Shown: one piece after another, positions 1-6,361 of the stretch | Position numbering within the stretch: the stretch's first letter is position 1 | Layout of the letters: each line of letters opens with the position of its first letter | NCBI GenBank assembly: GCA_023253575.1 | Contig: JALRGB010000405.1 | Coordinates: 1 to 18,196 of the forward strand | DNA from: Verrucomicrobiales bacterium | GTDB lineage: Bacteria; Verrucomicrobiota; Verrucomicrobiia; Verrucomicrobiales; V1-33 | Length of the DNA: 18,196 nucleotides | Direction: 5' to 3' | Made by a program: the position numbers and the translations under genes | Notes under the pieces: model-generated | What the model saw: only the letters and a program-made list of their open reading frames with translations | Database searches by the model: none | Told to the model about the DNA's origin: nothing

Positions 1-934
1 CTGATTTTTTTTCGAGGTAGAGGGTGTCGTCGGCGTTGCTTTCTCCTTGGTACCAGAGCACGCCGCGCATGGCCATGGGGATGAGCGGGGCGATGTGGCC
101 GTTGTGGAGGGTCACGCAGCGAGGGCGGGCCACGCGTTCACCGAACGGGTATTCGGGCCAAGCGGGGGGCATTGGGAGTGGACGGTTGGCTTGTTGGGCG
201 ACCCGGCTTTCGCGGGTCCATTGTTCGATGGCCGGCAGGGAGGAGGTAAGCTGCTGCTGGTAGGAGTCGAGTGACTCCCGCATTTGCCGGGCGTACGGCT
301 TGAGTGACGGGGTATTGAGCAGGATGTCTTGGGACATCCAGAGTTCGATATTGGTGCCGCCGACGGCGTTGGTGACGAGGCCGACAGGCACGCCGGTGGC
401 TGCTTGGATGGTGCGGGCGAAGTAGAAGCCGACGGCGCTGAAGTTGGATGCGGTATCTGGGGTGCAGACGGCCCATTGACCTTTGACGGTGGTGGCTGGG
501 GTGCTGGCGAAGTTGTATTCGGTGCGGAAGTGGCGGATGAGCGGCAGGGTGGCGGCGGCGATATCTTCCGGGGCCTGACATCCTCCCAGTGCCCAGTCCA
601 TGTTGGACTGGCCGCTGCAGAGCCAGACATCGCCGAGGAGAATGTCATTGATCTGAACGGAGTTTTTTCCGGTGACGGTGAGAGTCAGTGGTTGGGTGGT
701 GGCCGGCTGGGGGGCGAGATTGACCATCCACCGGCCGTCGGCGGCGGTGGTGGTTTTGGCGGTGGCTGGGCCCAGAGTCACGACGACCGCTTCGTCTGGG
801 TCGGCCCATCCCCAGATGGGCAGGGGGCGGTCGCGCTGGAGTACGGCGTGCTCGGCAAAAATGGAAGCGAGCCGCACATCGGCCAAAGCATGCGTGCTCA
901 GGGTGATGAGGGCAGTGAGACAGATTAATTTCAT
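1..934 (-). CDS. Sialate O-acetylesterase (SASA family), secreted, 3' end outside window
   Basis: The reverse strand is open from ATG 934 to the window edge, giving 311 residues of a protein whose family is usually 480-650 aa. It should remove O-acetyl groups from sialic acid or acetylated glycans outside the cytoplasm. Residues 1-18 form a Sec-type signal peptide (basic start, leucine-rich core, ending near Ala18). A beta-sandwich-like segment follows, then the nucleophile block DVWLCSGQSNMDW, with the catalytic Ser at about 110. Further on, the family blocks WMSQDIL and GVLWYQGESNADD are readable. The catalytic Asp/His block would lie past the left edge. Upstream is a 369-bp non-coding stretch and then a tRNA on the same strand. 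No good Shine-Dalgarno precedes the ATG. Family assignment is secure; substrate is inferred. Confidence 0.9.
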   Translation of the reverse strand, partial: MKLICLTALITLSTHALADVRLASIFAEHAVLQRDRPLPIWGWADPDEAVVVTLGPATAKTTTAADGRWMVNLAPQPATTQPLTLTVTGKNSVQINDILLGDVWLCSGQSNMDWALGGCQAPEDIAAATLPLIRHFRTEYNFASTPATTVKGQWAVCTPDTASNFSAVGFYFARTIQAATGVPVGLVTNAVGGTNIELWMSQDILLNTPSLKPYARQMRESLDSYQQQLTSSLPAIEQWTRESRVAQQANRPLPMPPAWPEYPFGERVARPRCVTLHNGHIAPLIPMAMRGVLWYQGESNADDTLYLEKKS

Positions 935-1303
935 GGGATAGAAATGAAGGTGGCGGAAATTGTCGTTCGGGAGGGCGGATGATGGTCGGGTGAGCTGTGG
1001 ACAGATATCACTTGGCGGAGGATCGCTCCGATGGCAATCGCCGGCTGGCCAGCCAAGAGAGTCGCGAAAAGGCCCGAGGATCAGAGTGGAGCAGGAAATT
1101 GATCTGGGGGCGGCGCGAGGCTGTTTTCGCACTTCGGATTCGGATGGTGCGAGAGGGGAGTGCCCGCACGGAAAGGGGCAAGGGCCATCTGGGGCGCCTG
1201 AGGTTTGCAGTGAACGCTGCTTTTGTTGTTTTCAGCGTCTTTGAGGTGCGCTTGTCAGGGGGAGCGCGCTATGATGCAATGCACTGAATTTCAATAAACT
1301 ATG
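935..1303. other. Intergenic region without recognisable gene
   Basis: This 369-bp stretch separates the esterase start from the tRNA 3' end. Short frames exist on the + strand, but none has family motifs, a convincing start or protein-like composition. The only structure I can point to is a 6-bp inverted repeat, ACGCTG at 1214-1219 and CAGCGT at 1233-1238, with a T-rich 13-nt loop on the + strand. It lies 66 nt beyond the tRNA 3' end and could help end tRNA transcription, but no T-run follows it. The esterase promoter must also lie here; I found no clear -35/-10 pair. Confidence 0.5.
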
Positions 1304-1378
1304 TGGTAGCAGAGGGCGGATTTGAACCGCCGACCAAGGGCTTATGAGTCCCCTGCTCTACCCCTGAGCTACTCTGCC
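1304..1378 (-). tRNA. tRNA with CAU anticodon, probably elongator tRNA-Met (tRNA-Ile2 not excluded)
   Basis: The reverse strand folds into a full 75-nt cloverleaf including an encoded CCA (TGG at 1304-1306). Parts in order: acceptor GGCAGAG with CTCTGCT, D arm GCTC/GAGC, anticodon loop CTCATAA, variable loop TGGTC, T arm GGCGG/CCGCC around TTCAAAT, discriminator A. Two oddities are a G1-U72 wobble and an A31/G39 mismatch closing the anticodon loop. The acceptor pairs resemble an elongator tRNA-Met. The anticodon arm and variable loop resemble E. coli ileX, whose CAU is converted to lysidine-AU. It is not an initiator: there is no 1-72 mismatch and no run of three G-C pairs at the loop. The gene call is firm and the amino acid is the uncertain part. 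Confidence 0.93.
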
Positions 1379-1407
1379 ACATCAACCCGTTATCTGGGCG
1401 AGTGGAC

Positions 1408-1436
1408 ACCATGAATGCCTCGTGGCCGGTTGTCAA
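1408..1436 (-). promoter_or_regulatory. Possible sigma-70 promoter for the tRNA
   Basis: Read on the reverse strand, a perfect -35 hexamer TTGACA (1431-1436) is followed after 17 nt by CATGGT (1408-1413), a weak -10. Transcription would begin about 25 nt ahead of the tRNA 5' end. The position suits a tRNA promoter; the poor -10 keeps confidence low. Confidence 0.4.
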
Positions 1437-1523
1437 ATGCGACGCGTCGGGACGATGGAATTGTGTTTCCGGGCGCGGGGCGCGGGGTGGCATCTTGACC
1501 GGGCTGGTGTAATTCTGTCGTTG

Positions 1524-1937
1524 ATGAAATGGAAACTTCTGACGATTGGCAAGCCGGCGCTGGAGTATGCGCGGCTGGGGGCGGACGAGTATGTGCGTCG
1601 GTTGCAGCGGCAAACGGACTTTTCTTGGCAGGTGGTCAAGGTTTTGCCGGTGGAGAAGCCGGCGGGTCATTTCTGGCTGGTGTTGGACGAGCGTGGGGCG
1701 GCGTTGACGACGATGGCCTTGCGTGACAAAGTGGACGGGTGGGAGATGGCGGCGGTGAAACACATTACGGTCATGATTGGCGGTTCGGACGGGCATGATC
1801 AATCGACGCGTGCGCGCGCTGATCTGGTGCTGGGATTGAGTGCCTTGACCCTTCAGCATGAACTAGCGCTGGTGGTTTTTCTGGAGGCGTTGTACCGCGT
1901 GTACACCTTAAAGCGTGGTGAGCCGTATCATCGGTGA
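1524..1937 (+). CDS. rlmH: 23S rRNA (pseudouridine-1915-N3)-methyltransferase RlmH, compact form
   Basis: The 137-aa product is a SPOUT-class methyltransferase that uses S-adenosylmethionine to methylate pseudouridine 1915 in helix 69 of 23S rRNA. The N terminus (MKWKLLTIGKPALEYARLGA) fits the family. The C-terminal trefoil-knot blocks are well kept: IGGSDG at 85-90, then LSALTLQHELALVVFLEALY and the terminal GEPYHR. Family members are usually about 155-160 aa. The shortfall is central: the charged helix that follows strand 2 in the E. coli protein is missing, so the sequence runs from LPVEKPAG straight into FWLVLDERG. The start at 1524 was chosen because homology begins there; the open frame extends upstream without family similarity. 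The gene is divergent from the tRNA and followed by a hexamer repeat. Confidence 0.92.
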   Translation: MKWKLLTIGKPALEYARLGADEYVRRLQRQTDFSWQVVKVLPVEKPAGHFWLVLDERGAALTTMALRDKVDGWEMAAVKHITVMIGGSDGHDQSTRARADLVLGLSALTLQHELALVVFLEALYRVYTLKRGEPYHR

Positions 1938-1967
1938 GCCCGGCATGCGGGAGGTTTGTTTGTTTGC

Positions 1968-2015
1968 GGTGGCGGTGACGGTGGCGGTGACGGTGACGGT
2001 GGCGGTGGCGGTGGC
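1968..2015 (+). repeat. Tandem hexamer tract, eight copies of GGTGRC
   Basis: Eight contiguous hexamers of the form GGTGGC or GGTGAC run from 1968 to 2015, with degenerate GGCGGTGGC copies continuing to about 2030. The tract begins 30 nt after the rlmH stop and ends 69 nt before the next chosen start. It lies in a frame continuous with the downstream 94-aa protein, where it would encode Gly and Asp. Being a multiple of three, copy-number change would not shift that frame. I treat it as non-coding because the downstream protein has a good internal ATG. Confidence 0.85.
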
Positions 2016-2084
2016 GCTGTTGGCGGTGGCATGGGGGGTGCGGTCTGCACTTGTCCTTGGAGGGTGGCCACGTATGGTTTCGGT

Positions 2085-2369
2085 ATGAAGACCAGCCCTT
2101 CGCTTGTCGATCACGGCTTTATGGACGCTCGTTCCAAGCTGTTGGATGTGGCCGCCTTTTTGGACCGCGTGGAGCGCCACGGTCAGGCGGGGGATTTTCG
2201 TGTGCGGGCGCTGTGCGACGCGCTTCCGCTGTTGGCTTCTCTTTCTTCTGGCTCGTCTGGCCGTGTTCGGGCCATCTTGGAGTCATTGAGTGATACGACG
2301 GTGGAGCCGATTCCGGCGGCTGCGGTGCAGGGGGCGGCTGGGGCGTGGAAGGAGAAATACCAAGGCTGA
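2085..2369 (+). CDS. Conserved-looking 94-aa protein of unknown function, upstream of EboB-like hydrolase
   Basis: I do not recognise a named family. The product, starting MKTSPSLVDHGFMDARSKLL, looks helical throughout: an amphipathic stretch (LLDVAAFLDRVERHG) at about 19-33, a second helix around ALCDALPLLASL, then a Gly/Ala-rich tail ending in KEKYQG. It has no signal peptide, membrane segment or cysteine cluster. The ATG at 2085 was chosen because coding character begins there; the frame stays open back through the hexamer tract, so a longer Gly/Asp-rich N terminus cannot be excluded. It ends 7 nt before the hydrolase start, which implies co-transcription and probably translational coupling. 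A supporting role for the hydrolase is inference from position only. My memory of similar proteins beside this hydrolase in Verrucomicrobiota is unverified. Confidence 0.75.
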   Translation: MKTSPSLVDHGFMDARSKLLDVAAFLDRVERHGQAGDFRVRALCDALPLLASLSSGSSGRVRAILESLSDTTVEPIPAAAVQGAAGAWKEKYQG

Positions 2370-2376
2370 TTTTCTC

Positions 2377-3180
2377 ATGCGTTACATTGAACCACACGGC
2401 CACATGGTGAGCCGCACGACTGATGATTATGCGGCTATGGCTCATGCCGGTTGTGTAGCCATTTGCGAACCGGCCTTTTGGGCGGGATTTGACCGTTCAT
2501 CGGCGGATGGATTTGCCGATTATTTTCGTCAGCTGACTGAGTATGAGCCCAAGCGGGCGGCTCGTTTTCATTTGCGGCATTTTTGCTGGTTGTGTCTGAA
2601 TCCCAAGGAGAGCGAAGATCTGGGATTGGCGAAGGAAGTTTTGTCGTTGATTCCCCCGTTGTTGGACAAGCCCAATGTGCTTGGCGTCGGTGAGATCGGG
2701 CTGAACAAAAATAGCCGTAATGAATTGATGGTATTGGAGAACCATATTCAGATGGCGGCGGATCATGGGCAGATGATTCTCGTGCATACCCCGCATTTGG
2801 AGGACAAATTGAAGGGGACGCGTTTGATTTTGGATGCGCTGAAGAATCATTCATCGATTGATCCATCGCGGGTCATTGTTGATCACGTGGAGGAGCATAC
2901 GGCGCCGCTGGTACTTGAGGCTGGTTTTTGGGCTGGGATCACGCTGTATCCAGAGTCCAAAACGACGCCTAACCGGGCCATTGATATTCTTGAGCTTTAC
3001 GGGCACGAGCGGCTGTGGCTTAACAGCGCCTGTGACTGGGGGGTGAGTGATCCGCTGGCGGTGCCGAGGACCGCCTTGGAGCTGCGCCGCCGCGGATATG
3101 ATACCGCCTTTATCGATCGCCTGTTGTACCAAAATCCGGCGACTTTCCTCGCGCAGAACCCGAAGTTTAACCTCGAGTAA
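2377..3180 (+). CDS. TatD-superfamily metal-dependent hydrolase, COG1099/EboB-like
   Basis: The 267-aa product is a TIM-barrel amidohydrolase. The N-terminal strand MRYIEPHGHM carries the first metal-binding His-x-His. Later ligands fit the family: VGEIGLNK (Glu at the end of strand 4), MILVHTPH (His), VIVDHVEEH (His) and NSACDWGVSDPLAVP (Asp). The opening SRTTDDYAAMAHAGCVAICEP block and the NSACDWG block are typical of EboB, the TatD-like member of the ebo (EDB) cluster. The other ebo genes (UbiA-like prenyltransferase, dehydroquinate-synthase-like, sugar isomerase, phosphatase) are absent here, so its substrate is unknown. The open frame reaches further upstream, but homology and position start at ATG 2377, 7 nt after the preceding stop. 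It is convergent with the CDF transporter gene. Confidence 0.85.
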   Translation: MRYIEPHGHMVSRTTDDYAAMAHAGCVAICEPAFWAGFDRSSADGFADYFRQLTEYEPKRAARFHLRHFCWLCLNPKESEDLGLAKEVLSLIPPLLDKPNVLGVGEIGLNKNSRNELMVLENHIQMAADHGQMILVHTPHLEDKLKGTRLILDALKNHSSIDPSRVIVDHVEEHTAPLVLEAGFWAGITLYPESKTTPNRAIDILELYGHERLWLNSACDWGVSDPLAVPRTALELRRRGYDTAFIDRLLYQNPATFLAQNPKFNLE

Positions 3181-3193
3181 GCCATAGCCTTCT

Positions 3194-4129
3194 TTATTGA
3201 GTTTCAGTGGGGGGGCGCGGTGCGGGTGCGGGATGAGCGCGGTCGAGGTCGATGTCGTGCCAGGAGGCTGGATCCTCGATGGGTTCGAGGTGAGTAAGGA
3301 TGTTGATGCGGGGGATGGCGTGATGGAGGGCGGCCTCGATTTCTTCGGAGAGCCCGTGGGCTTTGGTGACGGTCCAGTCGCCGGGGAAGAGGAGGTGAAC
3401 GGACATGAAGCGGCGGGCTCCGGCGACGCGGGTACGGAGGGCGTGGTACTGGATGCCTTGGGGATCGAAGGAATCGAGAACGGACCGGATGATGAGCAAT
3501 TCATCGGCGGGCAGGCCGGTATCCATGAGGCCGAGCATGGACTGGTGGACGAGGCGGATGCCGGTGACGACGATATGGCAGGCGAGCAGCAAGCCGAGGG
3601 CGGGGTCGATCCATGTCCATCCGGTGAGTGAGACGAGGGCGACGGCGACGATGACGACGGCGGAAGTCCAGACGTCGGTCATGAGGTGTCGGGCATCTGC
3701 TTCTAGGGCGACGGAGTGGTGTTGACGGCTGACGCGGAAGAGAACGCGGGCGACGACGAGGTTGATGGTGGCGGCGATGGCGGAGAGGATGATGCCGACG
3801 ACGGGTTGTTCGAGTGGGTGTGGTTCTAGGAGTCGGTCGACGGCGCTCCATCCGATACCTGCGGCGGCGATGAGGATGAGGGCGCCCTCGATGCCGCTAG
3901 CGAAATATTCGGCTTTGGTGTGGCCGTAGGCATGTTCGTTATCGGCTGGGCGTGCGGCCACGCTGAGGGAGGCAACGGCGATGAAGGCGGCGGCCAAATT
4001 GGCCAGTGATTCTAGGGCGTCAGACAGCAGGCTGACTGATCCGGTGGCCTGCCACGACCACATTTTCAAAAAAAACGTGAGGAGGGCGGCGGCGACTGAG
4101 AGCCAGGCGAATCGTACAAGGTTGGTCAT
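3194..4129 (-). CDS. Cation diffusion facilitator (CDF) family metal efflux transporter
   Basis: The 311-aa inner-membrane protein exports divalent cations (Zn, Fe, Mn or Co) by proton antiport. About six membrane segments are visible (roughly 8-25, 33-53, 78-95, 110-131, 150-168, 175-192). Metal-site residues are SDALESLAN in TM2 (Asp37, Glu40, Asn44) and HLMTD in TM5 (His148, Asp152). The TM2 pattern differs from the YiiP DxxxD pair, so metal specificity cannot be read directly. HAYGHTKAEYFAS at 66-78 is a family signature. Residues beyond 210 form the cytoplasmic dimerisation domain, ending in a proline-rich tail. ATG 4129 is preferred; an upstream TTG at 4180 would add 17 Ser/Pro-rich residues with no family similarity. 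The stop lies 13 nt from the convergent hydrolase stop. Confidence 0.92.
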   Translation of the reverse strand: MTNLVRFAWLSVAAALLTFFLKMWSWQATGSVSLLSDALESLANLAAAFIAVASLSVAARPADNEHAYGHTKAEYFASGIEGALILIAAAGIGWSAVDRLLEPHPLEQPVVGIILSAIAATINLVVARVLFRVSRQHHSVALEADARHLMTDVWTSAVVIVAVALVSLTGWTWIDPALGLLLACHIVVTGIRLVHQSMLGLMDTGLPADELLIIRSVLDSFDPQGIQYHALRTRVAGARRFMSVHLLFPGDWTVTKAHGLSEEIEAALHHAIPRINILTHLEPIEDPASWHDIDLDRAHPAPAPRPPTETQ

Positions 4130-4212
4130 GAAGCGGGACGGTAGTGGCGGAATTGGTGGGGGCGAGGAGGAGTGGCACAATGGGCGTGGATCATTTCACG
4201 GATGCGGGTTAA

Positions 4213-4398
4213 ATGACAGCACTACTGACGTGGAGTCGGGAAGTGGAGGGGCGGCTGCATGGCATCATGGTGGACATCCACGACCACTGTCTGCGTACGG
4301 TTGAGGAATATGGAGTTCCGGGAAACGATGTGGCGGGGGCCAATATGGCGGGATTTATCAAGGTGGCTGATGCGATGATTGATCAGGGGGTGCTCTGA
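4213..4398 (+). pseudogene. gdhA: C-terminal remnant of NADP-type glutamate dehydrogenase
   Basis: Only 61 codons are present, but they match the last 60 or so residues of hexameric glutamate dehydrogenase (about 445 aa). The stretch reads TWSREVEGRLHGIMVDIH, then EEYGVPGNDVAG, then GANMAGFIKVADAMIDQGVL, and ends at a natural stop. The family form is LSWxREEVDxRLxxIMxxIH and GANxAGFxKVADAMxxQGV. A TAA sits immediately before the ATG, and no GDH sequence is recognisable in any frame further upstream, where the divergent CDF gene begins. One residue of the usual Glu-Glu pair is also lost. It lacks the glutamate- and nucleotide-binding regions and has no ribosome-binding site, so it cannot be an active enzyme. 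The breakpoint lies between about 4130 and 4213. Confidence 0.85.
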
Positions 4399-4438
4399 GT
4401 GGCTTGACCGCATGGGGGCGAGCATTTAAGGGAATTGG

Positions 4439-5476
4439 ATGCCAAGCGCTCGCAAGACACCAGCCGGGAAAGTTGCTCCGAAGAAAAAGTCATCCAAGCT
4501 CACCTATAAAGGGGCGGGGGTAGACACGCACGGGGCGGCGGCGCTGGTGGGGGATATCGCCTCACTGGTGTCCAGCACGCAGAAGCACCGTCAGCTGGCG
4601 AATGCCTTTGGGTTGTTTGCGGCGGCCTATGATCTGGGCAAGTACAAGCATCCGATGATTGTGACGGGGGCGGACGGGGTGGGAACGAAGCTTGAGGTAT
4701 TGCTTGAGTATGATCTTTTGGAGACGGCTGGGAAGGATCTTGTGGCGATGAACGTCAACGATGTCCTGACGACTGGGGGTGATCCGGTGATGTTTCTTGA
4801 TTACATTGGCATCGGGCGGATTGAGAAGCAGAAGATCACGCGGCTTGTAGCCGGCATGGCGGAGTGGTGTGCGGCGTGTCATTGTATTTTGGCGGGTGGC
4901 GAGACGGCGGAAATGCCGGGCATCGTGCCGGATGGGGTGATTGAACTGGCGGGATTTGCGGTGGGAGCGGTGGAAAAAGAGGATTTGCTGGATATTTCTA
5001 AAGTTCGACCGGGCGACGTGGTGGTGGGTTGGCCGTCGGTTGGATTTCACAGCAACGGCTGGACGCTGGTCCGCCAATGTTTGAAGAAGCTCGGCAAAAA
5101 AGTGACCAAGGAGCAGGTGCTCGAGCTGCTGGCGCCGACCCGGCTGTATCACGAAGAAGTCTGGGCGCTGCGCAAAAAGAAAGTGCGTGTCCATGCCATG
5201 GCCCACATCACGGGAGGCGGGCTGCCGGAGAATTTGGAGCGACTGCTGGGTGATTGCGGAGCTGATCTGACCATCCCAGCGTGGAAACTGGGCGTCATCC
5301 CGCAAATCTTGGAACTCTGTGATCCCGTTTCGATGATGGAAACATTCAACATGGGCTGGGGTTGGGTAGCCGTTGTCCACGCCAAAGACGTGAAAAAAGC
5401 GCTGGCCTGCGGAGAAGGAGCCCGCGTGTTGGGTGAAATCAACAGCACCAAAGGCGTGCGGGTCACCGTGGCCTGA
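4439..5476 (+). CDS. purM: Phosphoribosylformylglycinamidine cyclo-ligase (AIR synthase)
   Basis: PurM closes the imidazole ring of FGAM with ATP to give AIR, the fifth step of purine synthesis, in the cytoplasm as a homodimer. The 345-aa length equals that of the E. coli enzyme. Blocks in order are GADGVGTKL (78-85), MNVNDVLTTGGDPVMFLDY (104-122), AGGETAEMPG (152-161), PSVGFHSNG (199-207), HITGGGLPENL (257-267) and TFNMGWG (302-308). The first 22 residues are Lys/Ser-rich and unlike the E. coli start, so translation could begin a little later, although no in-frame ATG is nearby. No other pur gene is adjacent. Wobble use changes along the gene: mostly G or T early, increasingly C after about 5040. 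Confidence 0.97.
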   Translation: MPSARKTPAGKVAPKKKSSKLTYKGAGVDTHGAAALVGDIASLVSSTQKHRQLANAFGLFAAAYDLGKYKHPMIVTGADGVGTKLEVLLEYDLLETAGKDLVAMNVNDVLTTGGDPVMFLDYIGIGRIEKQKITRLVAGMAEWCAACHCILAGGETAEMPGIVPDGVIELAGFAVGAVEKEDLLDISKVRPGDVVVGWPSVGFHSNGWTLVRQCLKKLGKKVTKEQVLELLAPTRLYHEEVWALRKKKVRVHAMAHITGGGLPENLERLLGDCGADLTIPAWKLGVIPQILELCDPVSMMETFNMGWGWVAVVHAKDVKKALACGEGARVLGEINSTKGVRVTVA

Positions 5477-5553
5477 CCCTCGTTCCACCTTGGCGCTGTC
5501 ACGGTAGTGCGCTCGGTGCGACGGCTCAGAGGTGAAAGGGCTCTGGCCGGTGG

Positions 5554-6012
5554 TCAGGATCGTTGGCGGAGGCGCCAAGCCACTACGGCGACCGGAATCA
5601 AGGCTAGCGTGCCGCCGAGGACGTCGGCCAGCCAGTCGCCAGCATCCATGCCGCTGCGGCCTGGGGTCATCAGCTGGTGGGCCTCATCAAAGAGCCCAAC
5701 CACCGCAGCCAGAGAGGGCAGTAACCACCATTTTCTAGGCCAGCGACCGGTGGCCAGCAGCCACGCTCCCATCAGGGAGCTCCCCAAAAAGAAGAAGCCA
5801 GCGTGCTCGAGTTTATCGAACCAATCGAATGGCATGCGGCCGAGCCGGTGGCCGGGGATGGACGAAAAAATGCAGAGCAGCACAAACCAAGCGGCCCATG
5901 CGCCGACCCAGAATGCGGGTTGTCGCAGCCGCTGCCGCCACTGGCTGGGGCGGGCGGGGTGGGGGTGAGCGGTGGGCGAGGATGGCGGGGGGGCAGGGGT
6001 CGGATTGCGCAC
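5554..6012 (-). CDS. VanZ-like integral membrane protein
   Basis: The 152-aa product has a Pro-rich cytoplasmic N terminus of about 27 residues, then four predicted membrane segments (about 33-52, 66-88, 94-112, 128-146). The VanZ-family polar residues sit between them: DKLEHAGFFFLG and FDEAHQLMTPGRSGMDAGDW. VanZ gives low-level teicoplanin resistance in enterococci, but most homologues have no known role. No van genes are nearby, so no resistance is implied. The start is GTG 6012, 5 nt after the antitoxin stop with an AAGG motif just ahead of it, so it is probably read from the same transcript. It is convergent with purM, 77 nt away. Confidence 0.85.
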   Translation of the reverse strand: MRNPTPAPPPSSPTAHPHPARPSQWRQRLRQPAFWVGAWAAWFVLLCIFSSIPGHRLGRMPFDWFDKLEHAGFFFLGSSLMGAWLLATGRWPRKWWLLPSLAAVVGLFDEAHQLMTPGRSGMDAGDWLADVLGGTLALIPVAVVAWRLRQRS

Positions 6013-6017
6013 GCGCC

Positions 6018-6293
6018 TTAGTTCATGTTTTTCAACTCTTGTTCGAGACGTTCACTGAGCCATTGTTTCATCATGCTCTGGTAATTAAGGAAGCGTGTAC
6101 GGGCCATGCGTTTGATGCGGGCGAGCATTCTGGGATCGAAGCGCAGAGTGATGGTGGTGGATTCGCGTACGTCTGACTTAAGGATCGAGTGATTCATCAG
6201 CCGGGAATCCACCTGATGTTCCAGCCAGTAGGCGGCCTCGAGTTTTTCGTCATCGAACGAGGGCATCTCGCTCCATTTGCTGAGGGTTTTCAT
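6018..6293 (-). CDS. Ribbon-helix-helix antitoxin (CopG/BrnA-like)
   Basis: The 91-aa protein has an extended N-terminal half (SKWSEMPSFDDEKLEAAYWL, a toxin-binding-like segment). A ribbon-helix-helix domain follows: strand STTITLRF at 45-52, helix 1 DPRMLARIKRMAR at 53-65 and helix 2 NYQSMMKQWLSERLEQEL at 70-87. The layout fits the CopG-type antitoxin family that partners BrnT-like toxins: acidic neutralising arm first, DNA-binding domain last. The toxin-like gene lies upstream on the same strand with a 68-nt gap, and toxin-before-antitoxin is the order of brnTA. Such antitoxins usually repress their own operon as a complex with the toxin; no operator could be pinned down here. Confidence 0.8.
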   Translation of the reverse strand: MKTLSKWSEMPSFDDEKLEAAYWLEHQVDSRLMNHSILKSDVRESTTITLRFDPRMLARIKRMARTRFLNYQSMMKQWLSERLEQELKNMN

Positions 6294-6361
6294 GGGATGT
6301 GGGCTACGGTGCGGGTCGGGTAGGGCTGGCTGGGTGCGTCGGCGGGGAGGAGGGAACGGGT

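Noticed and set aside
1254..1278. TTGTCA and TATGAT resembling a + strand promoter near the tRNA 3' end
   Set aside because: The spacer is 12 nt, too short for a sigma-70 promoter, and no + strand gene follows for about 250 nt.
997..1287. 96-codon open frame in the gap between the esterase and the tRNA
   Set aside because: It is rich in Arg, Gly and Ser with no motif and no convincing start. It looks like chance openness in GC-rich DNA.
1956..2084. Gly/Asp-rich upstream part of the 94-aa gene as a genuine protein segment
   Set aside because: It is encoded by a simple hexamer repeat and lacks a good start codon. The internal ATG at 2085 fits better, although this remains unproven.
3170..3196. 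Imperfect inverted repeat between the EboB-like and CDF stop codons
   Set aside because: At least two mismatches and a G-T pair are needed in nine positions, so it is much weaker than the two perfect stop-codon hairpins.
3197..3631. 144-codon + strand frame opposite the CDF gene
   Set aside because: It is a Gly/Asp/Glu-rich mirror of the CDF C-terminal coding sequence. The CDF frame has clear membrane segments and metal sites.
4562..5578. Long reverse-strand open frame opposite purM
   Set aside because: It is antisense to a well-conserved purM and its His/Arg/Gln-rich translation has no family character; it is a shadow frame.
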